Shown: positions 46,827 through 59,664, counted from the first letter of the stretch. The stretch is 64,000 bases of DNA from Hemileia vastatrix (GCA_030280995.1 JASXTE010000002.1:19117683-19181682); one strand, 5' to 3'. Program-made: numbers and translations. Notes: a model not told the origin generated them from the letters alone.

Positions 46827-47300
46827 TGTAGTGATGAAAATGAAGTCTGTATGTTGGAAGATGATTTGTCCATCTTTAAAAATCCAATATTAAATATGGA
46901 CTCAAATGAATCTTTAATGATTTTAGAGGATGCTGAAATCATTAAAGATATACAATCTAATAACTTTAGAATGACACCTATCACGGTTCCAGCTATCATT
47001 TCTGGTGAAAATGTTAACATAGTATTGGAAACAGGAGCTGCTGGTTCTGTTGTTTCTACTAATACATTACAGAAAATTGATAGTGAATATAAGTCTAAGC
47101 TTGAATCCCTTCAAAGTAAAAATTGGAGAGGTTTTGGATCAGTACTACATCCCATTGGTAGATACAAAGCTGCTGTTTTCTTTAAACATCAACATGGTTA
47201 TGTAAGAGTAACTTGTGACTTTGTAGTAATGGATAATACTAACTGTAGTAACTTTTTTATCATTGGAAATGATATTCTGACTAATTTTGGTGTGAAATAA
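46827..47300 (+). pseudogene. Gypsy-B protease with altered active site
   Basis: Retropepsin-like domain ending FIIGNDILTNFGVK. The active-site triad reads Glu-Thr-Gly at 47,028-47,036, whereas gypsy-A has Asp-Ser-Gly at the aligned place. Loss of the catalytic Asp should abolish protease activity. The frame stops at a TAA (47,298-47,300) where gypsy-A has a Leu codon; two more stops follow near 47,443 and 47,464. Confidence 0.85.
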
Positions 47301-47504
47301 AACCCTGCTAATAACAACTTTACAATTGGCAAGAATGGTAAAAGGAAATTTAAAATAAATTCTTTTAACACAGTCTTACACATTGAGTCTGTAAAAAATA
47401 TTCCGTGCAAAGGAAAAGAATCCAATGAGATGGAACTTCTGTAAACAGAAATTTCAAAAGCATAATTTGGCACTCAGATAAGTAAAGCTGAGAAAAATAA
47501 TATT

Positions 47505-48617
47505 TTGGACTTAATTAAAGCATTTCCTATGGCTTTTGCACATGGTACAAATGAACTTGGCCTTGTAAAAGATCATGAAATGAAGATTAGTTTAACCTGT
47601 GATATGGACAATATTCCTGCTAGTCTTAAAAAGAAACCATACCCTGCTTCACCAATGAAGAGGAAAGACATAGAGGATAATATTAAAATGTTATTAAAAA
47701 TGAACATTCTTGAATAGGTTGAAGCTACACCAAAATATTATGTAATATCACCAGTGTTGATTTCTTATGAACAAAATAAAGCAAGACTATGCGGTGATTA
47801 TAGAGCATTAAATACATTTACAGTAGATGATATTTATTCCTTGCCAAGGATTGCCTCTATACATGCTACCCTCAAAGGTGCTAAGTATATAAGTTGCTTA
47901 GATGGAAATAAAGGGTACCATCAAATTCCTGTTAAAAAGAATTCACAGAACTTTTTGTTGATAACAACACACATGTGAATTTATAAATATTTCAGGATGC
48001 CATTTGGACCAAAAAATGCTCCATCAGTATTTCCAAAGTTAATGGATATAAGATTCCATAATGAAATGATTGAGGGATGTTTAATGGTATACATTGATGA
48101 CATCATAGCGTTCTCTAAGACATATGATGAACACTTAATCCATTTAAAGAAGGTATTTCAAAAAATGGATGAAATAAAAATGACCCTTGCATTGAAAAAA
48201 TGTAAATTTGGGTTTGAATCTTTAAAAGTGCTTGGTTATATTGTATCTGGCTTACAAATATGTATAGACCAAAATAAGTTTTCTGCAATCAAGAATATTG
48301 GCATTCCTCAAAATGTAAATGATTTAAAATCTTTTCTTGGTATGTGTGGTTATTATAGACAATATATAAAAAACTACCAATTAATTGCTGCAACATTGAC
48401 CACACTAATAAAGAAATCAGAAGCTTTCACTTGGAATAATGAAAGACAACAGGCTTTTGATAAGTTGAAAGAATGTTTAATGACAGCTCCTATCTTGGGA
48501 TTACCAGATTTCCAATTGCCTTTTGTATTATATACAGATGCAAGTTTTATTGGTCTGGGTGCTGCTTTGCATCAAAAACAACTTATTGAAGGAAAAATGT
48601 CAGAAGTAGTAATTTGA
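47505..48617 (+). pseudogene. Gypsy-B reverse transcriptase
   Basis: RT in frame 0: AFPMAFAHG, LKKKPYPASP, GDYRALN, SCLDGNKGYHQIP, MPFGPKNAPSVF, the catalytic VYIDDIIAFSKT near 48,090, then KKCKFGF and FLGMCGYYRQYI, reaching the first RNase H Asp in LYTDAS near 48,535. Stops occur at 47,715-47,717 (TAG), 47,976-47,978 (TGA) and 48,615-48,617 (TGA). Catalytic residues are kept and there are no frameshifts. Confidence 0.9.
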
Positions 48618-49211
48618 TATATTTCACGTACTCTAAGAAGTAGTGAATTGAAATATGGTGCTACTCAACTTGAATGTTTGGCAGTAGTATGGGCTCTTGA
48701 GAAGCTACAATATTACCTTGAAGACCAAAAATTTGAGTTAATAACTGACTGTAGTGCAGTTAAGTCACTCTTAAACATGAAAACTCCTAATAGACACATG
48801 TTTAGATGGAAATTAGCTGTACAAGAATACAGAGGACGGATGACTATTACACATAGAGCAGGAAACTTACACTCTAATGTAGATTTGTTATCTAGAGTAC
48901 CTCTGCCTAATAATGATGATAATCCTGCTTATGTTCCTGAATCAGAGATTATTAACATTTATGGCATTTATATTGTATATCTTGAGGATGAATTTATGCA
49001 ATCAATTCTTGATATGTATGCTTCAGATCCTGACTTGAGTAAACTCACTACAATATTAAATTATTTGTCTAACGCTTCAATGAATGTTTTAATAAAAACA
49101 TTACCAAATAAGTATAAAGAGGCATTAGAAAAAGGAGAATTTTCCATTGAGGATGGTTTTATATATTACAGGAAAAAATTAAGTAATTTAATTGTAATTT
49201 CCCTTCAATGA
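48618..49211 (+). pseudogene. Gypsy-B RNase H and integrase linker
   Basis: Same frame: YGATQLECLAVVWALEKLQYYL, TDCSAVKSLLNMKTP and HRAGNLHSNVDLLSR, typical of gypsy RNase H, then the linker to integrase. The frame is lost near 49,200 in a run before the integrase zinc-binding domain, where frame 2 takes over. Confidence 0.88.
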
Positions 49212-49219
49212 AGGAGTTA

Positions 49220-50590
49220 ATGTTAAGTATATGTCATGATGATATCTAAGCAGGTCAATTTGACTACCATAAAACATTAACCAGAGTAAAAACCACAGCT
49301 TGGTGGACTAACATGTCTGAGGATGTTCAAAAATATGTTGAGGCATGTGATTCTTTTCAAAAATCTAAAAGATTAACAGGCAAAAGAGCTGGTTTATTAC
49401 AACAAATTGAGAAACCAAAAGCTCCATGGGAAATAATTAACATGGACTTTGTAACAGGTTTGCCAATAGCAGAGAATAAGAGCTATAACTCCTGCTGGGT
49501 AATTGTAGATAGATTTACAAAGATGTGTAAATTTATTCCTACTCACAAAGAGGTTTCTGAAAAGGACTTAGCTTTTTTATGGTGGACAAAAATGTTAAAT
49601 ATAGCAGGTTTCCCCAAAGCAATAGTTTCTGAAAGAGATCCTAAATTTACTTCTGAGTTCTGGACATCACTTATGGATGTTTCAAGGTGTCAATTAAAAC
49701 TTTCTACAGCACACCATCCACAAACTGATGGGCTAGCAGAAAGAATGATACAAACTTTAGAAGATATGATAAGAAGATATTGTGCTTTTGGTCTTAACTT
49801 TAAAGACAATGACAAATTCACGCATGATTGGGTAACCTTTATCCCAGATTTAGAATTTGCATACAATAGTACAGTACATTCTGTCACTGGCAAAAAGCCA
49901 TTTGATTTATGGTTGGTTTATGTACCTAATACCCCTACTAAAACTCTTAATAAATTACCTATATTGGATATCCATCCAGGTACTAAATCTTTTCTTCAGA
50001 TGCAAGAATTATGCAGAAAACATGCTCAAGAATGTATAAATAAGGTGTTTGAGTATGAGAAGAAAAGATGGGATAAAGCCTAAAAAGAAAAAATGGTCAA
50101 AGAGGGTGATGAAGTCCTTATTTCTACAATACATTTCAATTTAAATGGTAATTTTAAATTGAAGGATCCATTCATTGGACCATTTTTAGTTAAAAAGATG
50201 GTTGGTAAAAATGCTGTTGAGGTTATTCTATATGCACCATATGATAGAAAACATCCAATATTTCCTATTTCTCTTATAAAACCATACCATTCTAATGATA
50301 CTGCTCTATATCCAAGAAGATCAGGAAGGCATAAAAAAAAACCTGAAAAAATAGTTGAGAAGGCAGAAATTGAAAAGATACTTAAAAAGAGACTCCTTAC
50401 TAAAGAAAAGGGAGTTGAGTATCTATTAAGATTTAAAAATAAATCAAGTGAATATGACCAGTGGATTCCAGAAAATGAAATCTCTGATCTTAAATATCTC
50501 TTGAAAAAATTTAAATCAAAATACTACTGTTTATTCAGTATATGTATTATAGAAAATTTAAAAAAATTTCTATCCACTCCTTACTTTTAA
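49220..50590 (+). pseudogene. Gypsy-B integrase with chromodomain
   Basis: After a degenerate H2C2 start, frame 2 encodes the core from 49,313. The zinc motif has Cys changed to Phe (CDSFQKSK, where gypsy-A has CDSCQKSK). The first core Asp is in NMDFVTGLP; the second is Glu (SERDPKF near 49,631, where gypsy-A has SDRDPKF); the catalytic Glu is in HHPQTDGLAER. A TAA at 50,081-50,083 precedes the GPF module (DPFIGPFLV) and a complete chromodomain at about 50,345-50,515 (KAEIEKILKKRLL, YLLRFKNKSSEYDQW). Confidence 0.9.
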
Positions 50591-50626
50591 TTAAAATGTC
50601 TTAACATTTTTTTTATTGTTTTTTTT

Positions 50627-50637
50627 GGGTGAGGGAG
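50627..50637 (+). other. Polypurine tract of gypsy-B
   Basis: GGGTGAGGGAG directly before the 3' LTR start TGTCAGCC at 50,638. Confidence 0.75.
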
Positions 50638-51793
50638 TGTCAGCCTAGATATCCCTAGGACTGAGAATTTCTTATACTTAAAATAAGATAACATTAAGAA
50701 CATTAAGCTTATATCTTAAAAATAAGGTTAAAACAATAATATATATGATTATATTACATATATATATAATTATTACTCTATTATATAAATTATAGTATTT
50801 TAAATAGCTTATCCATAGCCTAATAATACTTATTAAGGTGTTAATGGAGTCATAATATACTTATCTTAAGTGATATTAAGTAATTATTGACATACATAAG
50901 CTTATATGTATACATAAATCTCATATTCAGTGAAATATGCAGTATATTATGTATATTTAGGTATATAAGTGGGTTTTAGCCTCTTAATAGCCTATAAACT
51001 TTGTTTTTCCGCTTATTTTAGGTCATATGGACGTATCCAGTGGACTCACTACGCCTACAGAAGCATAAACATCTATTTCAGGCGCATACACTCAGTCTGG
51101 ACAACTTAATCTGCTTCCTTGGATGGATATTCACTTATTTATGGGTTGGGAGGTCATTTCTGGGTTAATATGGATGCTTGGACTTTTCATTTGTTTCCTT
51201 TATATGCTTTGGGTTTCATTATATTCTCTTTGGGTGAGTTATTTTACCTGTTTTATTATGGTATCCGCTTTAATCTGGATTTTCTATTTATGGTATGGGT
51301 CTGTGTTATCATTAATTGTGATGGAGGGTCCTTACTGGAGGTTTGGGCGTTGAATCTTCTTGAAGTGGATGCCACGGGGAGGTGATGGGCCCTCACAGTG
51401 CTGTAATTGCCAGGGATAGAAGTGTCATCATCTGGATTGAAGGTCTGTGCACTCCAGTGGATTTTGGTATAAGTAAAGGAGGATTTTGGCGGTTATTAGA
51501 CATCACATACTTACTAAAATTCAAACAAACATTACAACACAATTATTATTATTCAAAGATATATTATAAAGCTCTTATAAATTGATATTATCTTTATATA
51601 AGCTATAACTATATTATATTCATCTATTTTCCACCACTAGCACACATTTAAATCCAAGTATTGTGAGTTTTATTTGAGTATAACTATTTTATTAGTCTTC
51701 CCCTGAGGGTTAATCACTAAATCATTCATTAAAAATTAGTAGGACCATTAATAAATACTATTAAATCATACTTAAATACTAGATACACTGTCA
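50638..51793 (+). repeat. Gypsy-B 3' LTR
   Basis: 1,156 bp, TGTCAGCCTAG ... ACACTGTCA. TATA-like TATAAGTAAAGGAGG at 51,468. ORFs at 51,119-51,385, 51,123-51,353 and 51,382-51,585 are LTR sequence. Confidence 0.92.
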
Positions 51794-52750
51794 ATGTTAC
51801 CCTTCTCAGACTAATTAAATTTTTCACCCTACTTTAAACAAAAGTAGGTTAATTATTGAATAAGATATAATTTTCAGTTTGAAAAATGATATGGGATTTA
51901 TATTTTTTTTATTCTGTGAAATTATTTTAGAACTCTTTTAAAACTATTACCACTCATAATTAAGTTAAGAAAATAATGTACCAGATAAAAATAAGGCCCA
52001 CTAACATGAAAGTAAATACTTATAATGATCCAGTAGAGGTGTGCACCTGAATTAATATTTATCCTCACATTTATTTTGTTAAAAAAATTTACTTGATAAG
52101 ATAAAAAAAATATTTGTATTGGAGTTACTAAAGGTATTTAACTAATTTATTATCCCTGATTTATACACAGAAGGGGTCTATCAAGAAACTAATTAAGAAG
52201 TATAATTTTTATAGTATAGCATTAATTAGTCTTAGTTATTATTCTGAAATTAATATTTAACTAGAATTAAACTACTTAGTAGTAATAATTAAAAAGGTGA
52301 TGATTAGTAAAGCATATATTTAAAGATGTATAAAGATTCCCTCTTCCTAATATAACTTCCAACCTATTATACATAAAAAACTTAGACTATGTAGATAATA
52401 TCAACAAAAAGAAATAACAAAAAGAGTCAATAGATTATAAACAATATTTCAAATGAGTGTAATAATATTTAATACAGTTAGTATGTATATACAAAATCCT
52501 TACCTATATCAAATTTTACAATGTCTTAATTTGTATATGTTTGTAGCTTCTATCTAACTTTCATGAGTGAGAAACAAGTCACAAATACAATTTAATTGTT
52601 CCCCCCTTACAGAAAAATTAATTTTTTTTTAAATTTTTCATCCACTTCATTTAATTATAATAATTTTTTGAATGAGAATTAAATATACTTAAGTTACTAT
52701 TAAGTTCATAAATAATGCTGAATTTATTTCTCTTACTATTTATGGTAATC
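51794..52750 (-). repeat. Old LTR-like sequence of gypsy-R, U2 right part
   Basis: Continues from 43,004 after the ATGTT duplication and matches 14,530-15,489. No gene is seen. Confidence 0.65.
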
Positions 52751-53982
52751 TGAAACTCCCTAACTCTAAAAAAAATTTAGATATTTTTTTTTGAAATTTT
52801 TAAGAGACTTGGTAGGCTATTAATCTCCTTAGAAAGTATTCATATTTCATATTCAGTGGACTTCCCTTTATATCTTCATAGATATTCAGTACCCTTATCC
52901 TTATTAAGGATTCTTTCTTTTATTATTTTCACAATACTAGAATTATCATTACTTTCCAGAGAAGAATTTTTATTCTTCATATTCTTTTTGAATATAAATT
53001 ATCATATAATTTTTAAGTTTTTATTTATGATATTGGAAGTAAAGAATATCATTCATCATATGGAGAATAAATTAAGAATTCTACTTCATTGTTTCCAATC
53101 ATTCATTTATTGTTAACTTTCAGGTTTAAATGCAATGAAAATATTGATACCTCATCCCTTTTATAGAATTTGCTATCTTTATGGGATTTATTTCATCTTC
53201 TTTTTTCATATTTAAAAACTTTTCCTATAAAATTTTCTGCATTATTTCTGAATAATTTTTTCACTTGAAGGAATGATTTACAACCAGGATCAGTTTCATT
53301 CTTTTGTAAATCATCATTAAGTAAATGAGATGGAGTATTTAGTACATAAAAAAGCAAGAGATAAAAAATTTTCTTTTTAGTGACTGAATGAACAGTACTG
53401 TTGTAAGAAAATTAAAGACTAGGTAATAAGGTGACCCAAGCATGAGGGAATCTCTCATTGTCTTTAAATTCTAAACCAAAATACTATTGTTTACTAATCA
53501 TGTTGTTTTTTGCTTGAATAATTCTCTCAGCCAATCCATCAGTTTGAGGGTGGTGAGCTGTTGAAAATTTTAATTCACACCTACAAATATCCCTTAATGA
53601 AATCCAAAATATAGAAACAAACTTTAAATCCCTGTCAGAGATAATTTCTTTTTGAAAACCTGCAGTGTTAAGATAATTTAAACACCACATAAAGTCCAAA
53701 TCTTTTGTGGAACCCTATTTATGAGTATGAATAGTTTTACACATTTCTATAAATCTGTCTACAATAAGCCAATGGGAATTAAATCTTTCTTTTCCACATG
53801 TGGTTAAACCAGTAAAAAAATACATTTTGATGATTTGTCATGGCTTTTTTGGTTTCTCAATCTATTGCATTAATCCAGCTAGCTTTCTGATAATTCTCTT
53901 GGAACTCTGGAAAGCATAACAGGATTAAAAAGAAAATGTTGCATAATCAGATATATTAATCCATTAACCTGTATTCTTCAGT

Positions 53983-54243
53983 CACTGCACAATATGGGGG
54001 GGTGGACTTGTTAGCAATTACGCAACCTTGGACTCAAATTCACCATATATTGAACACATGTTAAGCTATTGACAAAGGACCATACAATCAGGTATGAAAA
54101 CCACTCAACAGAACAGTTTTAGGTGTGTGTTCAAGTAGAGTTCAGTATGGGTTCAGTATGAGTTTAGTCAGTGTTCCATCTGAGTTCTGTCTGAGTGCAT
54201 TTTGGGTACTTGCTAGCAAGTCTACCCCCTATATTGTGTAGTG
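53983..54243. mobile_element. Complete CACTA-type MITE
   Basis: 261 bp starting CACTGCACAATAT and ending ATATTGTGTAGTG, so one terminus reads CACTA and the other CACTG. The terminal inverted repeats span about 34 bp. The 3-bp duplication AGT lies at 53,980-53,982 and 54,244-54,246. U0 shows the empty site (CTTCAGTCTTATAAG at about 16,743). Subterminal repeats of a GTTCAGTATG-like unit lie at 54,128-54,200. Non-coding, so mobilised only by a transposase elsewhere. Confidence 0.88.
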
Positions 54244-54733
54244 AGTCTTATAAGTGTTTTTTCCTGACTAAAGAGTCAAGTTAATATGACATCATGAAAA
54301 ATCTTTAAAATTATTTCTTTCATGGGAGAATAAATAACTATGACATAACTCAGGTTTCTTCTGTAATATATATAGCCAACCTTAATTGAGAACTTTACTT
54401 ATTATAAAGCACTGTGGTAATTTTCAGGTTTAGTTTTTATCAAAGTTAATATAGATGCATTTTTGGTTTCATTAAGAATTGTTGATAGTTGCCTTAACTC
54501 AAAATTTTCTCCATATGAAGCCAGTATTAGTTGCATCTTTTATTTTTCTATATCTAAAATATATACACCAATGATATGGTTAACATCTAACTCTGGTAGA
54601 TATACAGGATCATAATCATTCTTTGGAAGAGGAAATCTTTAGAACATATCCACAATAAAATGCATGATGTCTGATCTATGAATTATAGTAATTCTTCCTC
54701 TGTATTCTTGTGCTTCCAGTTTCCATCTAAACA

Positions 54734-55911
54734 TGTAAGTGTGTGCAAGTATCTAAGTATGATTTAATAGTAAATATTAATGGTCCAACTACTTATTGAT
54801 AAATGATTTAGTGATTAAACCTCAGGGGGAAACTTAAAAAATAGTTATACTCATTATAAACTAACAATACTTGGACTTTTATGCGTGCTAGTGGTGGAAA
54901 ATAGATCAATAAAAGCTACTTATAGCTTTTATAAAGATAATATCAATTTATAAATGCTTTATAATATATTTATATATGATAATAATTGTTTTTTAGTGTT
55001 TATTTGAAGTTTAGTAAGTAAGTGATTTCTAATAACCTATCAAATCCTCCCTTACATATATGCAAATCATCTGGATTGCACAGACCTTCAATCCAGATGC
55101 TGTCACTGCTATCCCCGGAAATTAAAGCACTGTGATGGCCCATTACCTTCCCATGGCGTCCAATTCAAGAAGATTCAACACACAGACCTCCAGTAAGGAC
55201 CCTCCATCACAAATAATGATACCACAGACCCATACCATAAATAGAATAAACAGATAAAAGCAGATAACATAAAGAAACAGGTAAAATAACTCATCCAAAG
55301 AGTATAAAATGAAAAACAAAGCATATAAAGGAACCAAATTAACTTGTCAAGCCCCTATTAACATCCCCAAGCATCCATATTAACCCAGTAATCATATCTC
55401 AACACATAAATCTGTGAAATTCTATCCAAGGAAGCAGATTAAGTTGTCCAAACTGGATATATGTGCCTGAAATAGGTGTATATGCTTGTGTAGGCGTTGT
55501 GAGTCTTCTGAATACATCAATATGACCTAAAATAAGCAGAAAAATAAATGTTATAGGCTATTAAGAGGTTAAAACCCACTTATAGACCCAAATATACATA
55601 ATATAACTACATATTTCACTGAATATGAGTTTTATGTATACATACAAGCTTATGTAAGTCTATAATTACTTAATATAACATAAGATAAGTATATGATGAC
55701 TTCATTAACACCTTAATAAGTATTATTAGGCTATGGATAAGCTATTTAAACTACTATAAGTTAAATAATAGTGTAATAATTATATATATATGTTTGATAA
55801 CTATATATATAAGTATTTTATCCTTATTTTTGAGTTATAAGCTTAATGTAATTAAAGTTATTTTATTTTAAACATAAGAATTCATCAGTCTTTGAGATAA
55901 CTTGGCTGTTA
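54734..55911 (-). mobile_element. Solo LTR-B (U2)
   Basis: 1,178 bp, reverse complement of the gypsy-B LTR. Left duplication AAACA at 54,729-54,733; the right end is mutated (GGCTGTTA then AAAAA). The empty site is at about 17,233 in U0. The ORF at 55,143-55,337 is LTR sequence. Confidence 0.85.
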
Positions 55912-56704
55912 AAAAATGTGCCTATTGGAGGATTTTATGTTCAATATTTATTTAACAGCACTACAATCAGTGGCCAATTCAAATTCTTGGTCTTCAAGAA
56001 AATAGTGTAATTTATCTAAAGCCCAAACAACTGAGAAACATCCGAATTGAGTTTATCCATATTGGATTTACCCATTTTCCAAGATTCATGAAATATAGTG
56101 AATTACTAACTCAGAATCTTTATTACTCATGACATGTTTCTTGTGAGTGCAAATTTATTGTCCATAGTAGCTACACATAAACAGAAAACATTTTATTTCT
56201 ATAAATTATTAGTGAATTATAATTTATGAATAGCAGGTACTTTTTTCTGGTAAAAAAATACTTTTAATCATGAGACAACATGGTCCAATACATTCAAAGA
56301 ATGATAACTAAATTTGTATTTCCTCATGAACAGAGTCATATTCAATTCATTCATTTTTTCGAGTACTTTACTCTGGTGATAAAAATGATCTTCAAAGGTT
56401 TTAGAAGAAATAATTATGTCATCAATGTACAACATCATTCATAATTTTATTATTTTTTTTATAATGTTTTATCCATTACCTTTGGAAATACAGATGGAGC
56501 ATTATTAGGTCCATGTCACCAAATAACATACACACTTATCCAAGGGAGCTCAAGGGGAACTAAGAGTTGGGTTTAAGAAAGATACATCTTCTTCAAGTGT
56601 TAGAAGCATTTTTAATAAATAAATAGTTCGATAATGCTAAGCTTTAGACACAATTTTGAGATAGGTTGCTTCTCCTATCAAAAACTAGTTTAAGAAAGAA
56701 GTGC

Positions 56705-57894
56705 CTGCCACTCTAATTTTAAAGACAGTGTAAAATGTTTGTAAGTGTGTTAATGGAGAAAAGAATAGTAGAGATAATTTACTATAAGAGTCTCTTAAAA
56801 AAAGAATTAATATATCTAAAATATAAGTAATCTACTGAATGTTAAATGTATTCTCAGTAAGAACTAGTATTGACAATCACTCCCACTCTGAAGTTCTCTC
56901 TCTAATACTATCCTTACTGTTACAATAAAATAACTCTACAGTTCTACTTCTGGATATGTACACCTGCTATTCACACAAAAAAAAAAATCAATGTTTCTTT
57001 TATTTTAATATAATACTCTTATATTAACACAAATCTTTTCTAATCTAACTATTCCACACACTTTTTCAAAGAGTGAGTTCTCTTTTATATATACACTGTA
57101 TGTCTAGTGCCATTTCCCTATGCCTTCTTCCCCTACTGGATTTCCTACACAAGTTCAAAACTAATCCAGATGCATCAAATAATAATCTATCTATCACAGT
57201 AATCTAAGTACAGCATTAATATGAGACCATACTAATAGTGTTTTGCACTATGAAGACAATAATCTACTATTAGTGCCTTACACTACATTTTTATTTACAA
57301 ACCCTACACTTCCTGACATAATTTGCTTCAAGATAAGTACTGTACCACCTTTCATACTTATTATGGAAATGCATGCTGCCATATGAGTATCCACTAACTG
57401 TGAAACCTCCACCCTAAGTAAGTAACCTCCCTTATTTAGATTCTTACTTGTATTTTCTTTATCATTGAGCTCTGTTTATTTAAATTTCCCCTTAATCACC
57501 TGTTTTTCTAGCACCATGTTAAAGCCTCACTACAGGTTCCTATTAGCTATGGGATTTTTGTAGCCCACATTTAAGTGCTTACATGTTTATCTAAGCGTGA
57601 AACCTGTAACAGTTCTTGAGGCTTCCTTTTAAATCTATATTATGCCTTTAGAGCTTTCCATATTTTCTTCAAATACATACCATACTCTTGGCCTATAGTC
57701 TAGTATACACTTCCTTCTAAGTTTTTGCTTGCCTCAGTCTATATTTCCATCCTGAACTCAAATACTGTGCATGGGGAGTGAACTTTTTCTATTCTTCTAT
57801 AAACCCCTTTGTTGCGCTCACAATCATCCTTTATAGCAACCCCTTTGTTGCACTTACTACAAATTTTGAAATTGCTGTGATACTGCAAGATGTG
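56705..57894. repeat. AT-rich unit sequence, no gene seen (U2)
   Basis: Counterpart of 19,131-20,329. A run of A's near 56,980 differs in length between units. No gene is recognised. Confidence 0.5.
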
Positions 57895-58617
57895 TACCAC
57901 AGTGTCTATTGAATAGGCTTCTCAAATAGAGTAATGATTTTTGAGAAACAAGTGTGATATGTACTTAGTAAAGTGAAGTAAATAATTTCAAACTATAAAA
58001 TATATTGGAGAGGTTGGGTTAGAGCTTAGTAAGAATATCCACAATAAAAGGTTTAAAGTAAAAATTATTCTACTAAGAAATGGAAGAGTAAATCATAAAA
58101 TAATCAAATTCTAAGAAATAACTAGTATATGTGAGCCTGGTTTTGTATCTGTAATACACCCAAGCTATTACCTTTTTGCATTACTGCCCATCCTTACACT
58201 CATCCATCTGTTAATTTAGAGCACTAGCTTGCATAATTAATAAGTATTATGATCTAAAAAATAGACCCTTTGCAGTTGAAGCAAAAAAAAAAGAAGAGAA
58301 AAAAATAATAATGATTGAAGTTACTCAACTAGCCCCTTTCAAACACACAATTATTGCTATTGATTTAGATGGTGCAGTTGATATTAATAAACAATTTTAA
58401 ATGCATAACTATGTAAAAGTTTCTTCAAGACTACTTACTGCACTTTGAATAGGTCATTTGTCACACATTGTGTGACAGATGACCAGGCAGAATAAAAGAG
58501 AGCTCCATTGATCATAGGAACTGTAATTTATCCATTATCACACCTTTCACCTTTCAATTAACCTTTAATTTTAATTTTTCTATTTTTAAAACATATTTAT
58601 TATTCAATATGAAGTTT
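57895..58617 (+). repeat. Direct LTR-like repeat D1, truncated (U2)
   Basis: D1 breaks off at CAATATGAAG and joins directly to the middle of the gag remnant. U2 therefore lacks about 1.68 kb present in U1 (35,511-37,190): the rest of D1, all of D2 and the gag start. Confidence 0.65.
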
Positions 58618-59100
58618 GCACATTCTTACAGACATACAAATTGTGATTCCGCAAAAATCCCTGAAATTTTAGTATGGATTGTGAAAAATTCATTTTTGCT
58701 TCATTGTACTTGACTAGTAAAGCCTCGAGGTGGGTTAAACATTATCTACTAATGCCTGGATCTACAGATAAGGAAATTCTCATTATTAATTGTTCAAAAC
58801 TATAAGATAAACTATTTATCCTTTCTGGAAATCCACATGAAACCAATAATGCAAAACATGAGTTAAATCTCCTTAAAATGAAGGATAATGGACAAGCTTC
58901 AGATTATATTTCTAGATTTTAAGCCCTCCAATCTTGAGTATTGTGGGATGACACTGTGCTTAAATACCACTTTAAGAATGGGTTACCAGCACAAATTGTC
59001 AATCAATTAAATTTTCACAGTCAAAAATTGTAAACTTTCACCAATGTTACACATCAGATGCTAGAATTAAGTAGCCTTTACCACAGGAGAAATCAACTGT
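58618..59100 (+). pseudogene. Dead gag fragment, U2
   Basis: The 3' half of the gag remnant seen in U0 and U1, from the FLQTYKL block to the LNSLYHG block, with the same stops. Confidence 0.7.
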
Positions 59101-59664
59101 AAAGACACTTAGATAAAACTTTGCATGGCTTTATGCACAGGAATGCATCTAACCCAAGTCACACCCATACATCCACAAGCCATTTGAGTCAAAATAAATA
59201 AGGCTAAAAGAAACCATCAACTTCAAAGGATTGAAGCTCACCCCTTGTCACTAAATACTTTTACATGCAATGCTTTTGATGATTTTATATAATTTTTATT
59301 GATTACTGTCATGCAATGTGTTATGATTTTTACTTCAATCACCATTAATCACACACTTGCAAATTGTTATTCTATCATATTTGAAAAAAATGAAGTTTAT
59401 TGGTGGGCATTCTTTACATGCAAAATTTTATGATGCATCCCTGAATTTATAATTTTTTTTCTCATTGAACAGTCCTAATCTTTGAATAGTCTCTCCCCCC
59501 CCTCCCCCCCTTCACAATATTAAAATGTCTTGATATGCTAAAAATATCCAAGTATATATTTCTTAGGGAAGAATCTAATTTATTTTCATTTAGAAAAATA
59601 AGAGAATAAATTTGACAGGTATATTGGTTATGTGCATTCAACATTGAAAGTTTGGGTAAAATTG
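59101..59664. other. Spacer between dead gag and promoter (U2)
   Basis: Non-coding, near-identical to U1, with the C-rich tract near 59,494-59,511. Confidence 0.5.

Larger units (their letters stand above)
43005..51793 (+). mobile_element. Structurally complete Ty3/gypsy chromovirus gypsy-B
   Basis: 8,789 bp with two LTRs (43,005-44,159 and 50,638-51,793), flanked by ATGTT duplications (43,000-43,004 and 51,794-51,798). The internal order is leader, Gag, zinc knuckle, protease, RT, RNase H, integrase, chromodomain, polypurine tract. From 45,339 to 49,211 everything is in one frame, interrupted only by stops, which shows an ancestral single Gag-Pol polyprotein. The LTRs differ by several percent and by 20-bp-scale indels, so the insertion is not recent. 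It entered U2 after the units were formed. Confidence 0.92.
52751..56704 (-). pseudogene. Gypsy-R pol remnant, U2
   Basis: Minus-strand remains of chromodomain (near 52,800-52,950), integrase (best frame 53,484-53,699 with SDRDLKF and AHHPQTDGLAERII) and RT (GPNNAPSVFPKVMD read from about 56,520 down). Many stops. Interrupted by a complete CACTA MITE (53,983-54,243) and a solo LTR-B (54,734-55,911). The ORF at 52,856-53,116 on the plus strand is the antisense of the remnant. Confidence 0.8.
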
